Shown here in pieces: positions 31,416 through 40,395 of a DNA stretch of 64,000 nucleotides (its first letter is position 1; each line of letters starts with the position of its first letter). This stretch comes from Cupriavidus necator. Its GTDB lineage: Bacteria > Pseudomonadota > Gammaproteobacteria > Burkholderiales > Burkholderiaceae. The notes beneath the pieces are model-generated. The model ran no database searches. It saw only the letters and a program-made list of their open reading frames with translations, and had not been told where the DNA came from. The DNA is taken from assembly GCF_013141915.1 (NCBI RefSeq), contig NZ_SROX01000003.1:1-64000 (forward strand), written 5' to 3'. Position numbers and translations under genes: made by a program.

Positions 31416-32147
31416 ATGAACAAACTATTCAGAAGCGCCATGGACGCGCTCGATGGCATTGTCGAGGACAGACAGACCATAGCAGTCGGAGGATTCGGGC
31501 TTTGTGGCATTCCGGCGGCCCTGATCTGCGCATTGCGCGATACCGGCGTGACCGGTCTCACCTGTATCAGCAATAACGCCGGCGTTGACGATTTTGGACT
31601 GGGCCTGCTGCTCCAGACTCGTCAGATCAGCAAAATGATCGCGTCCTATGTAGGCGAGAACAAGGAGTTCGCGCGCCAGTACCTCAGCGGCGAACTGGCG
31701 CTCGAATTCAATCCTCAGGGCACATTGGCGGAGAGGCTGCGCGCTGGCGGCGCTGGCATTCCGGCGTTCTACACACGGACGGGCGTTGGTACCGTCGTGG
31801 CCGACAACAAGGAAGTACGCGAGTTCGATGGCGAGCGCTACGTCATGGAGCGCGGCCTCAAGGCCGATATTGCGCTGGTGAAGGCGCGAGTCGCCGACCG
31901 TGCCGGCAATCTCATGTTCGGCCGTACCGCCCGCAACTTCAATCCGGAAGTTGCGATGGCCGGGCGCATCACGGTGGTGGAAGTGGAAGAGCTTGTGGAA
32001 GTCGGTCAGCTCGATCCCGACGAGATCCATCTGCCCGGCATCTTTGTCGACCGTCTGGTTGTTGTTCCTAATCCGGAGAAACGTATCGAACGCAAGAGCT
32101 TCCGCTCGCGCGACAACAAGGAGGCAAGACATGGCGTGGACGCATGA
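31416..32147 (+). CDS. scoA: 3-oxoacid CoA-transferase subunit A
   Basis: A 243-residue alpha subunit: [64 protein letters not shown] and [20 protein letters not shown] are the scoA/atoD landmarks. It transfers CoA from succinyl-CoA to a 3-oxoacid together with the beta subunit encoded next. The start could also be 31404. The 3' end overlaps the next gene by 17 bp, implying coupled translation. Confidence 0.93.
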   Translation: MNKLFRSAMDALDGIVEDRQTIAVGGFGLCGIPAALICALRDTGVTGLTCISNNAGVDDFGLGLLLQTRQISKMIASYVGENKEFARQYLSGELALEFNPQGTLAERLRAGGAGIPAFYTRTGVGTVVADNKEVREFDGERYVMERGLKADIALVKARVADRAGNLMFGRTARNFNPEVAMAGRITVVEVEELVEVGQLDPDEIHLPGIFVDRLVVVPNPEKRIERKSFRSRDNKEARHGVDA

Positions 32148-32787
32148 CCAGATGGCCGCGAAGGCGGCCGCCGAACTTCGCGACGGGGACTATGTCAATC
32201 TGGGCATTGGGTTGCCAACGAAGATAGTTCAGCACGTGCCGGACGGCATGCAGGTATGGCTTCAATCAGAGAATGGCTTGATCGGCATTGGACCACCTCC
32301 GTATGAAGACGAGATCGATCCTGACCTGATCGATGCCGCCAAGCAAACCATCACGATGGCGCCAGGCGCATCCATCTGTTCCTCATCGATGTCTTTCGCG
32401 ATGATCCGCGGCGGTCATATGGATCTTACGATCCTGGGAGGCATGCAGGTCAGCGCGGCTGGGGACCTGGCAAACTGGATGATTCCGGGAAAGATGGTCA
32501 AGGGCATGGGTGGCGCGATGGACCTCGTCGGTGGAGTGCGCCGCGTCGTGGTGGTTATGGAACACAACACGCGCGATGGCGAGATGAAGATCCTGGAGCG
32601 CTGTTCATTGCCGCTCACCGGAGCGGGAGTGGTCAACCGCATCATCACCGACCTGGCGGTCATCGATGTGACTGGCGCCGGCCTCATCGTCCGAGAGATG
32701 GCCCCGGGCGTTTCCAGGGATGTGCTCCAGGCGAGGACTGAGCCAACACTGAGCTTCGATGCCAGCGGTTCTTTTCTATCCGTATAA
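32131..32787 (+). CDS. scoB: 3-oxoacid CoA-transferase subunit B
   Basis: A 218-residue beta subunit: [20 protein letters not shown], then [14 protein letters not shown] with the catalytic glutamate in [24 protein letters not shown] and [16 protein letters not shown]. It has the strong ribosome site AAGGAGG upstream within the end of scoA. With scoA it should activate acetoacetate or a related 3-oxoacid to its CoA ester, in line with the nearby crotonase and dehydrogenase genes. Confidence 0.94.
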   Translation: MAWTHDQMAAKAAAELRDGDYVNLGIGLPTKIVQHVPDGMQVWLQSENGLIGIGPPPYEDEIDPDLIDAAKQTITMAPGASICSSSMSFAMIRGGHMDLTILGGMQVSAAGDLANWMIPGKMVKGMGGAMDLVGGVRRVVVVMEHNTRDGEMKILERCSLPLTGAGVVNRIITDLAVIDVTGAGLIVREMAPGVSRDVLQARTEPTLSFDASGSFLSV

Positions 32788-33189
32788 CGAGGTACTGAAC
32801 GTCTGAAGATGAATGCGGATGCCTTGTCTCCCGGCAAGTATATCTGCGATGTGTCAGCCAAAGCCGGCCATGCCGGCGGTGACGAGGAGCCGGCGGCAAC
32901 GATGTTGATCCGATGCGAGGTGATGCACAGCTAGCTGCAGAATCAGCATACCTTCGAAGACGCTGCGGATGCTGACGAGGAGCCATGTGCCCACTGTATG
33001 GAGCCCTGAGCGCGCGGCAAACAACCAGTCTGTAGGTCACGCTCCATGTGGCGCGAATGACGGGTCCCGCGCCAGCTGTGGTGCCATTTGACATGCGGCT
33101 TGCCCCCGGGACCTCCTGCATCGCGATGTTTATCTTGATAGCGGGTACAACCCACCTCCTCTCAAAGAAAGTGGGCCGTAAAACCCAGG
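32788..33189. other. Intergenic with a 41-codon open frame
   Basis: 402 bp. A frame from ATG 32809 to TAG 32934 encodes 41 residues (begins MNADALSPGKYIC) but has no clear ribosome site or known domain; it may be the relic of a thiolase or dehydrogenase that followed scoAB. Nothing else was recognised. Confidence 0.3.
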
Positions 33190-33498
33190 CTAAACTTCCT
33201 TGGTGTCGAATATGAGCATGTCAACGCCGGACGGGGCAAAGTTGCCGACGTCAGCTGCCGCGGCGGCGCCCTCACGGGAAGCCATCGCCTGCTGGAGCGC
33301 AGCCAGCGAATCGAAGCTCAGCACTGCAATCAGGTGAAACGGCGAATCGCCGGCAGGGCTTGAAACTGGGCCGCTGCTGACCTCGTAGCGTCGCAGGCCG
33401 GGGATTTTCTTGGCGATTGGAACATGGGTCGAGAAGTAATATGAATCGAACGCCGCCGTGTCTGCAGGCTTCTTGTATAGCACCACCAACTTTGCCAT
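33190..33498 (-). CDS. EthD domain protein
   Basis: A 102-residue dimeric ferredoxin-like alpha/beta barrel protein: KLVVLYKKPADTAAFDSYYF, then HVPIAKKIPGLRRYEVSSG, the EthD fingerprint. Family members help degrade ethers or act as small cyclases/monooxygenase partners; the role here is unknown. AGGGAAA a few bases upstream fixes the start at 33498. It is convergent with the scoAB genes and stands next to decayed insertion-sequence DNA. Confidence 0.85.
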   Translation of the reverse strand: MAKLVVLYKKPADTAAFDSYYFSTHVPIAKKIPGLRRYEVSSGPVSSPAGDSPFHLIAVLSFDSLAALQQAMASREGAAAAADVGNFAPSGVDMLIFDTKEV

Positions 33499-33573
33499 CG
33501 TAGTTTCCCTAAAAAACGTGAGTTTGCACAGCACAGCGATCAATGCAAGGACTAGCAGCCGACCGTTGCGGGT

Positions 33574-33660
33574 TCAGGCTGTCGTGACTTGGTCCTTGCT
33601 TGGCGTCCATGCCGTGCCTCGAACCGATCAGCGTGCGCCAGCTCGGGTTCGGGTCGCGCT
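33574..33660 (-). pseudogene. DUF2917 gene tail, remnant
   Basis: The minus strand ends in RGTAWTPSKDQVTTA then stop, nearly the same as RGTAWTPGKDQVGAA of the DUF2917 protein at 9793. The nucleotide match continues for about 65 bases (GACTTGGTCCTTGC and GTCCATGCCGT are shared). No further part of the gene is present. Confidence 0.6.
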
Positions 33661-33677
33661 CAAATCACGGTGATGTC

Positions 33678-34168
33678 TTAAAGGTTAGGCGCCAATGCTG
33701 TCAGAGAGAATTGGCCCGCTGCGCAAGATTGCGTTGCGTGTGCCGCAACCTGAAAACTATGTATGTGATGGAAACGAGACAAAGCGGCCACTGAGGCATG
33801 CACTATGCAATCTACTGGTCTGCGCGCCGTTGGAGAACGGCCGTCTTGCGCGCCGGATGACGTCCAGGCGGCCTCGACGAACACCCGCCGCACGTGGCTA
33901 TTGCCGGCCTTGGTTATGCCGCCTCGTCGGTCTCGTTTGCCGCTGGAATGCTCGCTTGGCACCAGGCCCGAATACGCCATCCGTTGCGGCGCATCGGAGA
34001 AGCGTCGCTAATCGCCAAGCTCGGCGACTACGGTTACTGGAGCAATCAGGCTGACATCCTGCAAGGCCATCCATGCCTCGGTCACCGGCCACACCGGGCA
34101 GTCTTACACCGCGCGTTCGATTGCCTGCTCCAGGCTCGCTACAAGTTGGCTGCAAGACTTGACCGTTA
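33678..34168 (-). mobile_element. IS110-family transposase remnant
   Basis: One minus-strand frame reads ALQDVSLIAPVTVVAELGD, stop, then MAYSGLVPSEHSSG and GGITKAGNSHVRRVFVEAAW, the C-terminal transposase_20 domain of IS110/IS1111 elements. Stops at about 34104 and 34011 and the missing N-terminal DEDD half show that it is dead. A tail of the same element occurs at 11661. Confidence 0.75.
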
Positions 34169-34486
34169 GCCAGTCACTTCAGATCGATGTATGAGCAAGA
34201 GTCCGTGTGCCCCCGCATTGACGGGTGAGGCGATGCCGGAAGGGAAACCCGCGTGCAGCCCAGAATCTCGGAAACGCGTGGGAAGAAGGCGAAGGGGGCT
34301 TGGTGAGGAACGATAGTTTTTGCCGGCGGAAGCTGACGTCCTGCGCTCAGTTGCGCGCATAGGGAACCGCAATTGAGCCGGCGACTATGGAATGATCCGA
34401 TTCGCGCGTAGTTTGTCGAACTGCCGCAGGAACATGTCCTGCGATTCTTGAGCTTCATCAAAGCCATACTGACGCGCCTTGGCGGT
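34169..34486. other. Degenerate intergenic DNA
   Basis: 318 bp between the IS110 remnant and a recombinase fragment. A minus-strand frame reads YGFDEAQESQDMFLRQFDKL and stops near 34385; it looks protein-like but is unidentified. No intact gene was seen. Confidence 0.3.
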
Positions 34487-34660
34487 CAACGGCCCGGCAA
34501 ACGGGCGCCGATTAGGGTGACCACCCGCGAGCGTTCTTCCTAGTACCGGCCAGCACCCAGCATGCCGCCGGTTGCGGGTCGGCCAAGAAGCGCTCGTAGG
34601 CGAGCATGTCCTCATGAGTCAGTGACGAGAGTGGCTTATCCAGTTGCAGCACGGCCCTCT
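34487..34660 (-). pseudogene. TnpS-like tyrosine recombinase fragment
   Basis: About 170 bp match the intact recombinase gene at 42260-42430 at the DNA level (GGCCCGGCAAACGGGCGCC, GGTCGGCCAAGAAGCGCTC, AGTGGCTTATCCAGTTGCA with few changes). The encoded piece corresponds to the core-binding domain (DLLVYERFLADPQPA). It has frameshifts and no catalytic half. Confidence 0.65.
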
Positions 34661-34727
34661 TTCGACATCGTTCTCCCCAACTTTCCCACGCACTCGTATA
34701 TCTGGGGCGAACGCCATCGCAGCGCGT

Positions 34728-35591
34728 TTATGCGTGTAGCTCAGCGACAATACGTTCCGCGAGAAAATCGCAGGGGGGCCGGTTCGACTTGACACTCCGC
34801 GCAAGTATGATCTCGAGCGTGCCAATCTCAGGCAGTCCCTGCGCAGACCCGAGCAACGTAAAGTCAGGCGGCACCGCACACCGTGCCAGTGGGGTAATGG
34901 CGAGGCCGGCTCGGGCCATCGTTAGCAGGCCCAGCAGACTCGGACTCTCATATGAGGTTCGATACGCAATCTTTACGCGCTCAAGGCTTCGAATCGCCTT
35001 CTCGCGTGCGACGCTTCCAGGCAGAAACACGGCAATGGGTAGCGGCCGCTCTCGCCAGATATCAGTGGAGCCTGGGGCGGCTGCCCACACCATGGGCTCA
35101 TGCCGCAAGAACTCACCGGTCAGCCCTTTGACACGTGTCGCGCAGACGAGATCTACCGTGCCGTCTCGCAGCATCGGGGCTAGCGCGACGCTGGGTAGCC
35201 CGATCACCTGGATTTCGACCTTGGGATAGCTGGCCGAGAACTTCTTGAGAATCGGCGGAAACAGTGAGGTCGCGTAATCGTCAGGTACGCCGATCACCAC
35301 GCGGCCAGTGACGTCCGGTCGCACGACCGCTGCCCATGCCTCATCGCGTAGTGCAATGATCCGGCGCGCATACGTCAGAAGGACCTCTCCGTCCTGCGTC
35401 GGAATCACGCTGCGCGGCTTGCGCACGAAGAGCGCCTTGCCGAGGGCCGATTCCAGCGTTTTGATCTGCATGCTCACCGCCGATTGCGAGCGATGCACGA
35501 GGTCGCCCGCTCGGCTGATCGTGCCCGTATCTGCGACGGCGATGATCATGGTGAGAACGTCGACGTCGAGGGCTTTCCGCTCAGTGCTCAT
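34728..35591 (-). CDS. LysR-family regulator
   Basis: A 287-residue regulator: VDVLTMIIAVADTGTISRAG, then VHRSQSAVSMQIKTLESALG and GKALFVRKPRSVIPT form the winged helix; the effector domain starts at TGRVVIGVPDDYATSLFPPI. It is divergent from an alpha/beta hydrolase gene with 105 bp between them that holds a good T-N11-A box. A hydrolase-specific role is inferred from that arrangement. Confidence 0.9.
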   Translation of the reverse strand: MSTERKALDVDVLTMIIAVADTGTISRAGDLVHRSQSAVSMQIKTLESALGKALFVRKPRSVIPTQDGEVLLTYARRIIALRDEAWAAVVRPDVTGRVVIGVPDDYATSLFPPILKKFSASYPKVEIQVIGLPSVALAPMLRDGTVDLVCATRVKGLTGEFLRHEPMVWAAAPGSTDIWRERPLPIAVFLPGSVAREKAIRSLERVKIAYRTSYESPSLLGLLTMARAGLAITPLARCAVPPDFTLLGSAQGLPEIGTLEIILARSVKSNRPPCDFLAERIVAELHA

Positions 35592-35612
35592 GCGCTTTCT
35601 CTTGTACAGGTA

Positions 35613-35625
35613 TCAGAAAATCTGA
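35613..35625. promoter_or_regulatory. LysR-type operator (T-N11-A)
   Basis: TCAGA-AAA-TCTGA is a perfect 5-bp inverted repeat spanning exactly T-N11-A, the LysR-box form, midway between the divergent LysR and hydrolase genes. Confidence 0.55.
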
Positions 35626-35696
35626 AAGATTCCATCAATATTATGCGATTTTCTTTTTGGGTGCGGTGCAGCAAAGTCTGCGAAAAGGAGTTAGAC

Positions 35697-36563
35697 ATGA
35701 ATGCCCGAGCGCCCCTTACTACGCTGGCTCTTGCCGGTGCCTGGCCACAACCCTCTTTTGTTTCCACCGCCTCTGGCATCGCCGTTCCATACGTGGAAGC
35801 TGGAAGCGGCGAGCCAATGGTATTCGTGCACGGGTCGCTGTGCGATTTCCGCTATTGGGACCCGCAGCTCGCTTCGTTATCGAAGAACTTCCACTGCTTC
35901 GCTCCGAGCTTGGGCCACTATTGGCCGGAAACCGGTGCATTCGGACGCGGCGCCTTCAGTTGGGAGGCGCACGTCGCTGAAATTGCGGAGTTCATCGCGG
36001 CGCTGGGTCTGGAGCCGGTCCATCTGGTCGGGCACTCGCGCGGCGGTTGCATCGCGTTTCACCTGGCGCGCGAATACCCTCACTTGGTGAAGACGCTCAC
36101 CCTCGCTGATCCGGGCGGCCCAGTGCAGGCAACGCCGCAAGCAGAGGCCGGAAAATTGCCGCCGGCCACCCACGCGTTGAGAGCGAAGGCCGCAGAACTG
36201 ATTGAGCAGGGCGAATTCGATGCCGGTCTGAATCTGTTTGTAGACTCGGTAACCATGCCTGGCTTTTGGAGCAAGAGTTCCCAGAGCTTCCGCAGGATGG
36301 CGCTCGATAATGCGCCCACACTGCCGAAGCAGCTGCTTGACCCGTTGCCCGCCTACACACGTGAAGCCGCCCGTGAAATCCAGTGTCGAACGTTGCTGAT
36401 CGACGGGCAAAAGAGTCCGCGCATGTTCCGTAGCACGGTCGAGAAGCTTCAAGAATGGATCGGGCGCGCTGAGCGTCAGACAATTGCCGGAGCATCTCAC
36501 GGCATGAATATTGCCAACCCAGGCGCGTTCAATCGGGCGGTTGCCGGGTTGGCTACTGGCTAG
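35697..36563 (+). CDS. Alpha/beta hydrolase
   Basis: A 288-residue hydrolase. The oxyanion-side motif is VFVHGSLCDFRYWDPQL, the nucleophile elbow is LVGHSRGGCIAFHLA (Ser in GHSRGG, residue about 113), and the catalytic His is in AGASHGMNIANP. AAAAGGAG six bases upstream supports the start at 35697. Substrate unknown; ester, lactone or C-C bond hydrolases share this layout. Controlled most likely by the divergent LysR gene. Confidence 0.88.
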   Translation: MNARAPLTTLALAGAWPQPSFVSTASGIAVPYVEAGSGEPMVFVHGSLCDFRYWDPQLASLSKNFHCFAPSLGHYWPETGAFGRGAFSWEAHVAEIAEFIAALGLEPVHLVGHSRGGCIAFHLAREYPHLVKTLTLADPGGPVQATPQAEAGKLPPATHALRAKAAELIEQGEFDAGLNLFVDSVTMPGFWSKSSQSFRRMALDNAPTLPKQLLDPLPAYTREAAREIQCRTLLIDGQKSPRMFRSTVEKLQEWIGRAERQTIAGASHGMNIANPGAFNRAVAGLATG

Positions 36564-36639
36564 AGGGGCCTTGCGTCCAGGGCACACATGGGCTTCTCTC
36601 GCCTACGGGGGCGGCCTCTAGCGGGCATACAGTCTGGCT

Positions 36640-36990
36640 TGCCGGACGATAGTAACAAGTCGTCTGGCACAACTGCCTTCCGACGTGCCAGACGCCGCTA
36701 CTTGGTGCAGTTGCTTGGCGCCGACCCGCGCGAGATCATCTGGACCTCGGGCGCGACCGGGGGGAATAACTTGGCGATCAAGGGCGCTGCGCAGTTCGAT
36801 CGAGCGGCGGCATCTAGTGACCGTTCGCCCCGAGCACACGGCCGTGCTTGACACTCGCCGAGAACTGGAGCGGCGGGGTTTCGAGGTGACGTACCTGGAG
36901 GTCGGTTCCGACGGCCTTATCTACCTCGACACGCTCGCAGCGTCTACAGGCCAGCACGCGTCCAGCCCTTCGTTGCCGTTGAGGTCATGT
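36640..36990 (+). pseudogene. Cysteine desulfurase (IscS-like) remnant
   Basis: Frame one reads [20 protein letters not shown] then [16 protein letters not shown]; after a shift near 36810, frame two reads [20 protein letters not shown] then [19 protein letters not shown]. These match consecutive parts of IscS/NifS. The PLP lysine and active-site Cys regions are missing. Confidence 0.65.
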
Positions 36991-37333
36991 CCGCCGGCAC
37001 CTACGCCAAGGCGTAAGCGGAAAATGGAAGTACGCGGTCCCTGGCACGACGCGCTCGGGACCCTTGATTTTCAAGAACGCTCTCTCCGCCGCGCCCTATC
37101 TGTTCGCGACATAATCGTGTTGGTGATCGGCGTGCTCGTCGACAGTGAGCCGCGTGGTCACTTCGCTGGCCGGTCGTCGGCGCCACCTTATGCGCGCGTC
37201 AGTCGCGGGCGAGCTCGGCAATCACCGAGTCGGTCACAGGCACCGGGGTCTTGGCTTGTCGCCTGCGACCGACGATTTCCAGCTACCAGCCCTGGTCCCC
37301 CCTGCGCGTCGCTGGCAGGGGGTCTCAGCGCTT
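36991..37333. other. Degenerate intergenic DNA
   Basis: 343 bp between the cysteine desulfurase remnant and the DUF3307 fragment. Long open frames exist only through high GC content; none shows a domain. Confidence 0.3.
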
Positions 37334-37591
37334 TCAGTCCAGCCTCCCAACCAGCCAGACGATGGCAAGATAGGTCAGCACGTGCGCGTACTGGTCCAGG
37401 CCAAATGCCCACCAGAACTGCGGCAGATTCGGTGTCAATTTGGCGCGTCGGCCGAGACGCACCTTCCAGCGATCGATCATGTAGTGAACGACAGCGTCGG
37501 TGATCCCTAGCCAGAGCCAGTAGGCCATACCGAAGCCGGCGAGCAGCACCGCGGTACACAGGCCATGCAAGCCCGCGTGGGCATAACCACC
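37334..37591 (-). pseudogene. DUF3307 membrane protein, cut by IS66
   Basis: The minus strand reads [20 protein letters not shown], then [20 protein letters not shown] and [20 protein letters not shown], the C-terminal two thirds of DUF3307 proteins. The upstream part ends at the GTAAGCG that looks like the IS66 left end (37592), so the insertion truncated this gene. Confidence 0.6.
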
Positions 37592-37640
37592 GTAAGCGCG
37601 AAATTAAGCGCACCTAGCTTTTGTGGCTGAGAGTGGGCAG

Positions 37641-37675
37641 GCTTGCGTCCGCAACCACCATTTGCGGACGCAAGC
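37641..37675 (+). promoter_or_regulatory. Perfect hairpin abutting the IS66 tnpA start
   Basis: A 14-bp perfect stem (37641-37654 with 37662-37675) and 7-base loop end one base before the ATG at 37676. It would occupy the place of a ribosome site, so it may block translation of read-through transcripts. Confidence 0.6.
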
Positions 37676-38152
37676 ATGATGGACAACGAATGTGAAGTTC
37701 CGCCGCTGAGAGTGACCCGTGTTCGCTCCAACGGGAAGCGAGACTTTGACCCCAGGGATAAGCGCCAACTGGTCGAGGCGTGTCTGCGGCCAGGGGTATC
37801 GGTAGCTGGGATGGCGCTCAAGGTCGGCATCAATACGAACCAGTTGCGCAAGTGGATTCGGCTGCACCAAGCGGCAACGGAAGCCGCGGCGGCCGACAGC
37901 GCGGAGCTTGCAGTGCCAGCGTTCGTACCGGTCATCGAGATTAGCGGGGTAAAGCGAGTTCCGGAGTCGCCGCTGGCGCGGGAATGCCTGCCAGCCCAGG
38001 CGCCTGCTTCCACCCAACCATCGGTACGACCGTCGCTGAAACCTGCACTACTGACGGCGCGGCTGCCCAACGGCGTGACGGTCGAACTTGAATGCGGCGG
38101 ACAGGACGTTGCGCTGGTGAAGGCGATGATCGAAGCGCTGGGAGCGCGTTGA
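37676..38152 (+). CDS. tnpA: IS66 accessory protein TnpA
   Basis: A 158-residue DNA-binding protein with the helix-turn-helix of IS3/IS66 OrfA proteins: RDKRQLVEACLRPGVSVAG then MALKVGINTNQLRKWIRLHQ. The C-terminal part ends VELECGGQDVALVKAMIEAL, as in other IS66 TnpA. The stop TGA overlaps the start of tnpB by one base (TGATG), so the two are translationally coupled. Confidence 0.85.
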   Translation: MMDNECEVPPLRVTRVRSNGKRDFDPRDKRQLVEACLRPGVSVAGMALKVGINTNQLRKWIRLHQAATEAAAADSAELAVPAFVPVIEISGVKRVPESPLARECLPAQAPASTQPSVRPSLKPALLTARLPNGVTVELECGGQDVALVKAMIEALGAR

Positions 38153-38505
38153 TGTTCCGATTCGACGCTAACGTACAGGTCTACCTGCACCGCAATGCGG
38201 TGGATTTCCGCCTCGGGATCAACGGGTTGGTTGCCCTGGTCGAACAGTCGATGCAGCTTGATCCGTTTGCCCGCGCCGTCTATGCCTTTCATAACCGTCG
38301 GCGCAACCGCATCAAGCTGTTGCTGTGGGACCGCAACGGCTTCTGGTTGCTGCTCAAGCGCCTGGAGGAAGACCGCTTCGTGTGGCCACGGCGCCAGCAG
38401 GCGGTGATCGAGCTGACAACCGAGCAGTTGCACTGGCTGCTGGACGGCATCGACGTGGACGCGGTGAAGCGCCACCCGTCACGCAAATATCAGCACACGG
38501 CTTGA
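38152..38505 (+). CDS. tnpB: IS66 TnpB (Orf2)
   Basis: A 117-residue protein with the invariant IS66 Orf2 pattern: VYLHRNAVDFRLGINGLVAL, then AFHNRRRNRIKLLLWDRNGF, WLLLKRLEEDRFVWPR and a short C terminus. It is required for IS66 transposition but its biochemical role is not established. Full length. Confidence 0.93.
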   Translation: MFRFDANVQVYLHRNAVDFRLGINGLVALVEQSMQLDPFARAVYAFHNRRRNRIKLLLWDRNGFWLLLKRLEEDRFVWPRRQQAVIELTTEQLHWLLDGIDVDAVKRHPSRKYQHTA

Positions 38506-38562
38506 TGGTCGTTCGGGGTGACGTATACCCGATTGCGCCATGGCTGCACTATCGTGTTCAGC

Positions 38563-40170
38563 ATGAACGAACACGACCTCTCCCAATTGCCGCCGGCCGC
38601 CCAGGCCTATATCCGCGAGCTCGAAGCGAAGGCTGCCACCAACGCCCAGCACATCGCCGAGCTGAACGAGCGCATCAAGCTCCTTGAGGAACAGTTCCGC
38701 CTCGCACAGTCCAAACGCTTCGCACCAAGCAGCGAGAAGCTCAAGGACCGAGTGTTCGACGAAGCCGAACAAATGGCCACTGCGGAGCCGGCCGACGACG
38801 ATGAGGATGACGCGCTCGCGCCGCCAGACACGGGGCTGCCAGAGCCTGATAAGCCCGCAGGCCGCAAACGTGGCCGCAAGCCGCTGCCGGCGGACATGCC
38901 GCGCCAGCGAATCGAGTACGACCTGACCGAGGACCAGAAGATCTGCCCATGTTGCCAGGGTTCGATGCACCGCATGGGCGAGGAAGTCAGCGAGCAGTTG
39001 CACATCGAAGCAAAGGTCTCCGTTCTGCAGCACGTCCGCTTCAAATACGCGTGTCGGCACTGCGAGCGCAATGCCGAACGCACGCCGGTGTTGACTGCGC
39101 CGATGCCGGCGCAACCACTGCCGGGCAGCAACGCCAGCCCAGCGATGCTGGCAACGGTGACCACCGGCAAGTACGTTGATGGCACGCCGCTCTATCGGAT
39201 GGAAGACGCGCTGGGTCGCGCCGGCATCGAAGTTGGCCGCGGCACACTGGCCAACTGGATCATCCGGCCTGCGCAACTGCACTACAGCCGGCTGTACGAG
39301 GCGCTGCGCCGCACGCTGCTGTCGCAGCCACTGATCCATGGCGACGAGACGACGGTGCAGGTGCTCAAGGAGGAAGGCAAGGCCGCGCAGAGCAAATCGT
39401 ACATGTGGGTGTATCGCAGCGCGGAGGACTGCGAGCATCCGGTGGTGCTGTTCGACTACCAGCCGGGGCGCGGACAGGAGTATCCGCAGGCGTTTCTCGC
39501 CGGCTACGAGGGCATGCTAATGACCGATGGCTACAGCGCCTGGCGCACGCTCGAAGGCGTTACCCACTTTGGCTGTGTTGCGCACGCGAGGAGAATGTTC
39601 GTTGATGCGCAAAAGGGGCAGAAAAAGCCCAGCGCTCGAGTACTAAAGGCGCTCGAGTACTTCCAGGCCCTGTATCAGGTCGAGACGCTCGCCAAGGCAG
39701 ACCTGCCCGAAGGCGAAACGCGCGTCAACTACACGTACCGGCTGCGTCAACAGCACAGCGTGCCGCTGCTGGAAGCCCTCAAGGCATGGCTGGACCAGCA
39801 GGCGCCGCAGGTACTGCCGGAAAGCCTGCTGGGCAAGGCCATCGCCTACGCGCGCAACCAGTGGGAATACCTGAGCCGATATGTTATCGATGGGCGTGCG
39901 CCCATCGATAACAATCCGGTCGAACGTGACATCCGCCCATTCTGCACAGGGCGAAAGGCATGGCTCTTTGCAGACACTGTCGCGGGGGCGAAGGCGAGCG
40001 CCATGATCTACAGCCTGATGCTTACGTGCCGCGCCTGTGAGGTCGAGCCGTATGCTTATCTGCTCCACGTGCTCACAGAGCTGCCACAGCGCGCGCTGGA
40101 GGCTGACATCAGCGACCTGTTGCCGTTCAACTTCCCCCGGCGGCAAACCGCGCCGCCGCACCCTGCCTGA
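38563..40170 (+). CDS. tnpC: IS66 transposase TnpC
   Basis: A 535-residue DDE transposase. It has an N-terminal leucine-zipper region (YIRELEAKAATNAQHIAEL), a zinc-finger segment CPCCQGSMHRMGEEV and HVRFKYACRHCE, and a DDE core with Asp in HGDETTVQVLKEEG, Asp in MTDGYSAW and Glu in NNPVERDIRPF. The C-terminal IS66_C piece is YAYLLHVLTELPQRA. No frameshift, so this copy may be active. Confidence 0.95.
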   Translation: MNEHDLSQLPPAAQAYIRELEAKAATNAQHIAELNERIKLLEEQFRLAQSKRFAPSSEKLKDRVFDEAEQMATAEPADDDEDDALAPPDTGLPEPDKPAGRKRGRKPLPADMPRQRIEYDLTEDQKICPCCQGSMHRMGEEVSEQLHIEAKVSVLQHVRFKYACRHCERNAERTPVLTAPMPAQPLPGSNASPAMLATVTTGKYVDGTPLYRMEDALGRAGIEVGRGTLANWIIRPAQLHYSRLYEALRRTLLSQPLIHGDETTVQVLKEEGKAAQSKSYMWVYRSAEDCEHPVVLFDYQPGRGQEYPQAFLAGYEGMLMTDGYSAWRTLEGVTHFGCVAHARRMFVDAQKGQKKPSARVLKALEYFQALYQVETLAKADLPEGETRVNYTYRLRQQHSVPLLEALKAWLDQQAPQVLPESLLGKAIAYARNQWEYLSRYVIDGRAPIDNNPVERDIRPFCTGRKAWLFADTVAGAKASAMIYSLMLTCRACEVEPYAYLLHVLTELPQRALEADISDLLPFNFPRRQTAPPHPA

Positions 40171-40195
40171 GCGGCGGGTCGATAGTTGCCTGGGT

Positions 40196-40323
40196 ATTCC
40201 GGTTCAACGTGACCGCCGATTCCGGTATCGTGACCGGCCATTCCGGCATCGTGATCGGCCATTCCGGACAGCCGGGAAAATCGGTCACGTTCATCCGGAA
40301 TCGGCGGTCACGTTCACCGGAAT
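40196..40323. repeat. Long inverted repeat (29-30 bp arms)
   Basis: Arms 40196-40225 and 40295-40323 are reverse complements apart from one small indel, with a 69-base interior that itself holds two tandem copies of an ATTCCGG-containing unit. It could be a large hairpin, a transposon-end relic or a regulator site. Confidence 0.7.
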
Positions 40324-40373
40324 ACGCAGTTGCCCCCAAGTCGGGGACTCCATCACACGGAGAGAAGCCCCTC

Positions 40374-40386
40374 GTTACCCGGTAAC
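40374..40386. promoter_or_regulatory. GTTACCCGGTAAC palindrome, downstream copy
   Basis: A perfect 13-base palindrome just past the end of the small RHH-like gene; identical to the copy before its start. Confidence 0.5.
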
Positions 40387-40395
40387 AGCGAGGCG

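Larger units (their letters stand above)
37592..40195 (+). mobile_element. IS66-family insertion sequence
   Basis: The three genes tnpA, tnpB and tnpC are complete and in the standard IS66 order. The left end is taken as GTAAGCG at 37592, the usual IS66 terminus. I could not find the matching CGCTTAC at the right; the boundary near 40195 is a guess placed before a long inverted repeat. Confidence 0.75.
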
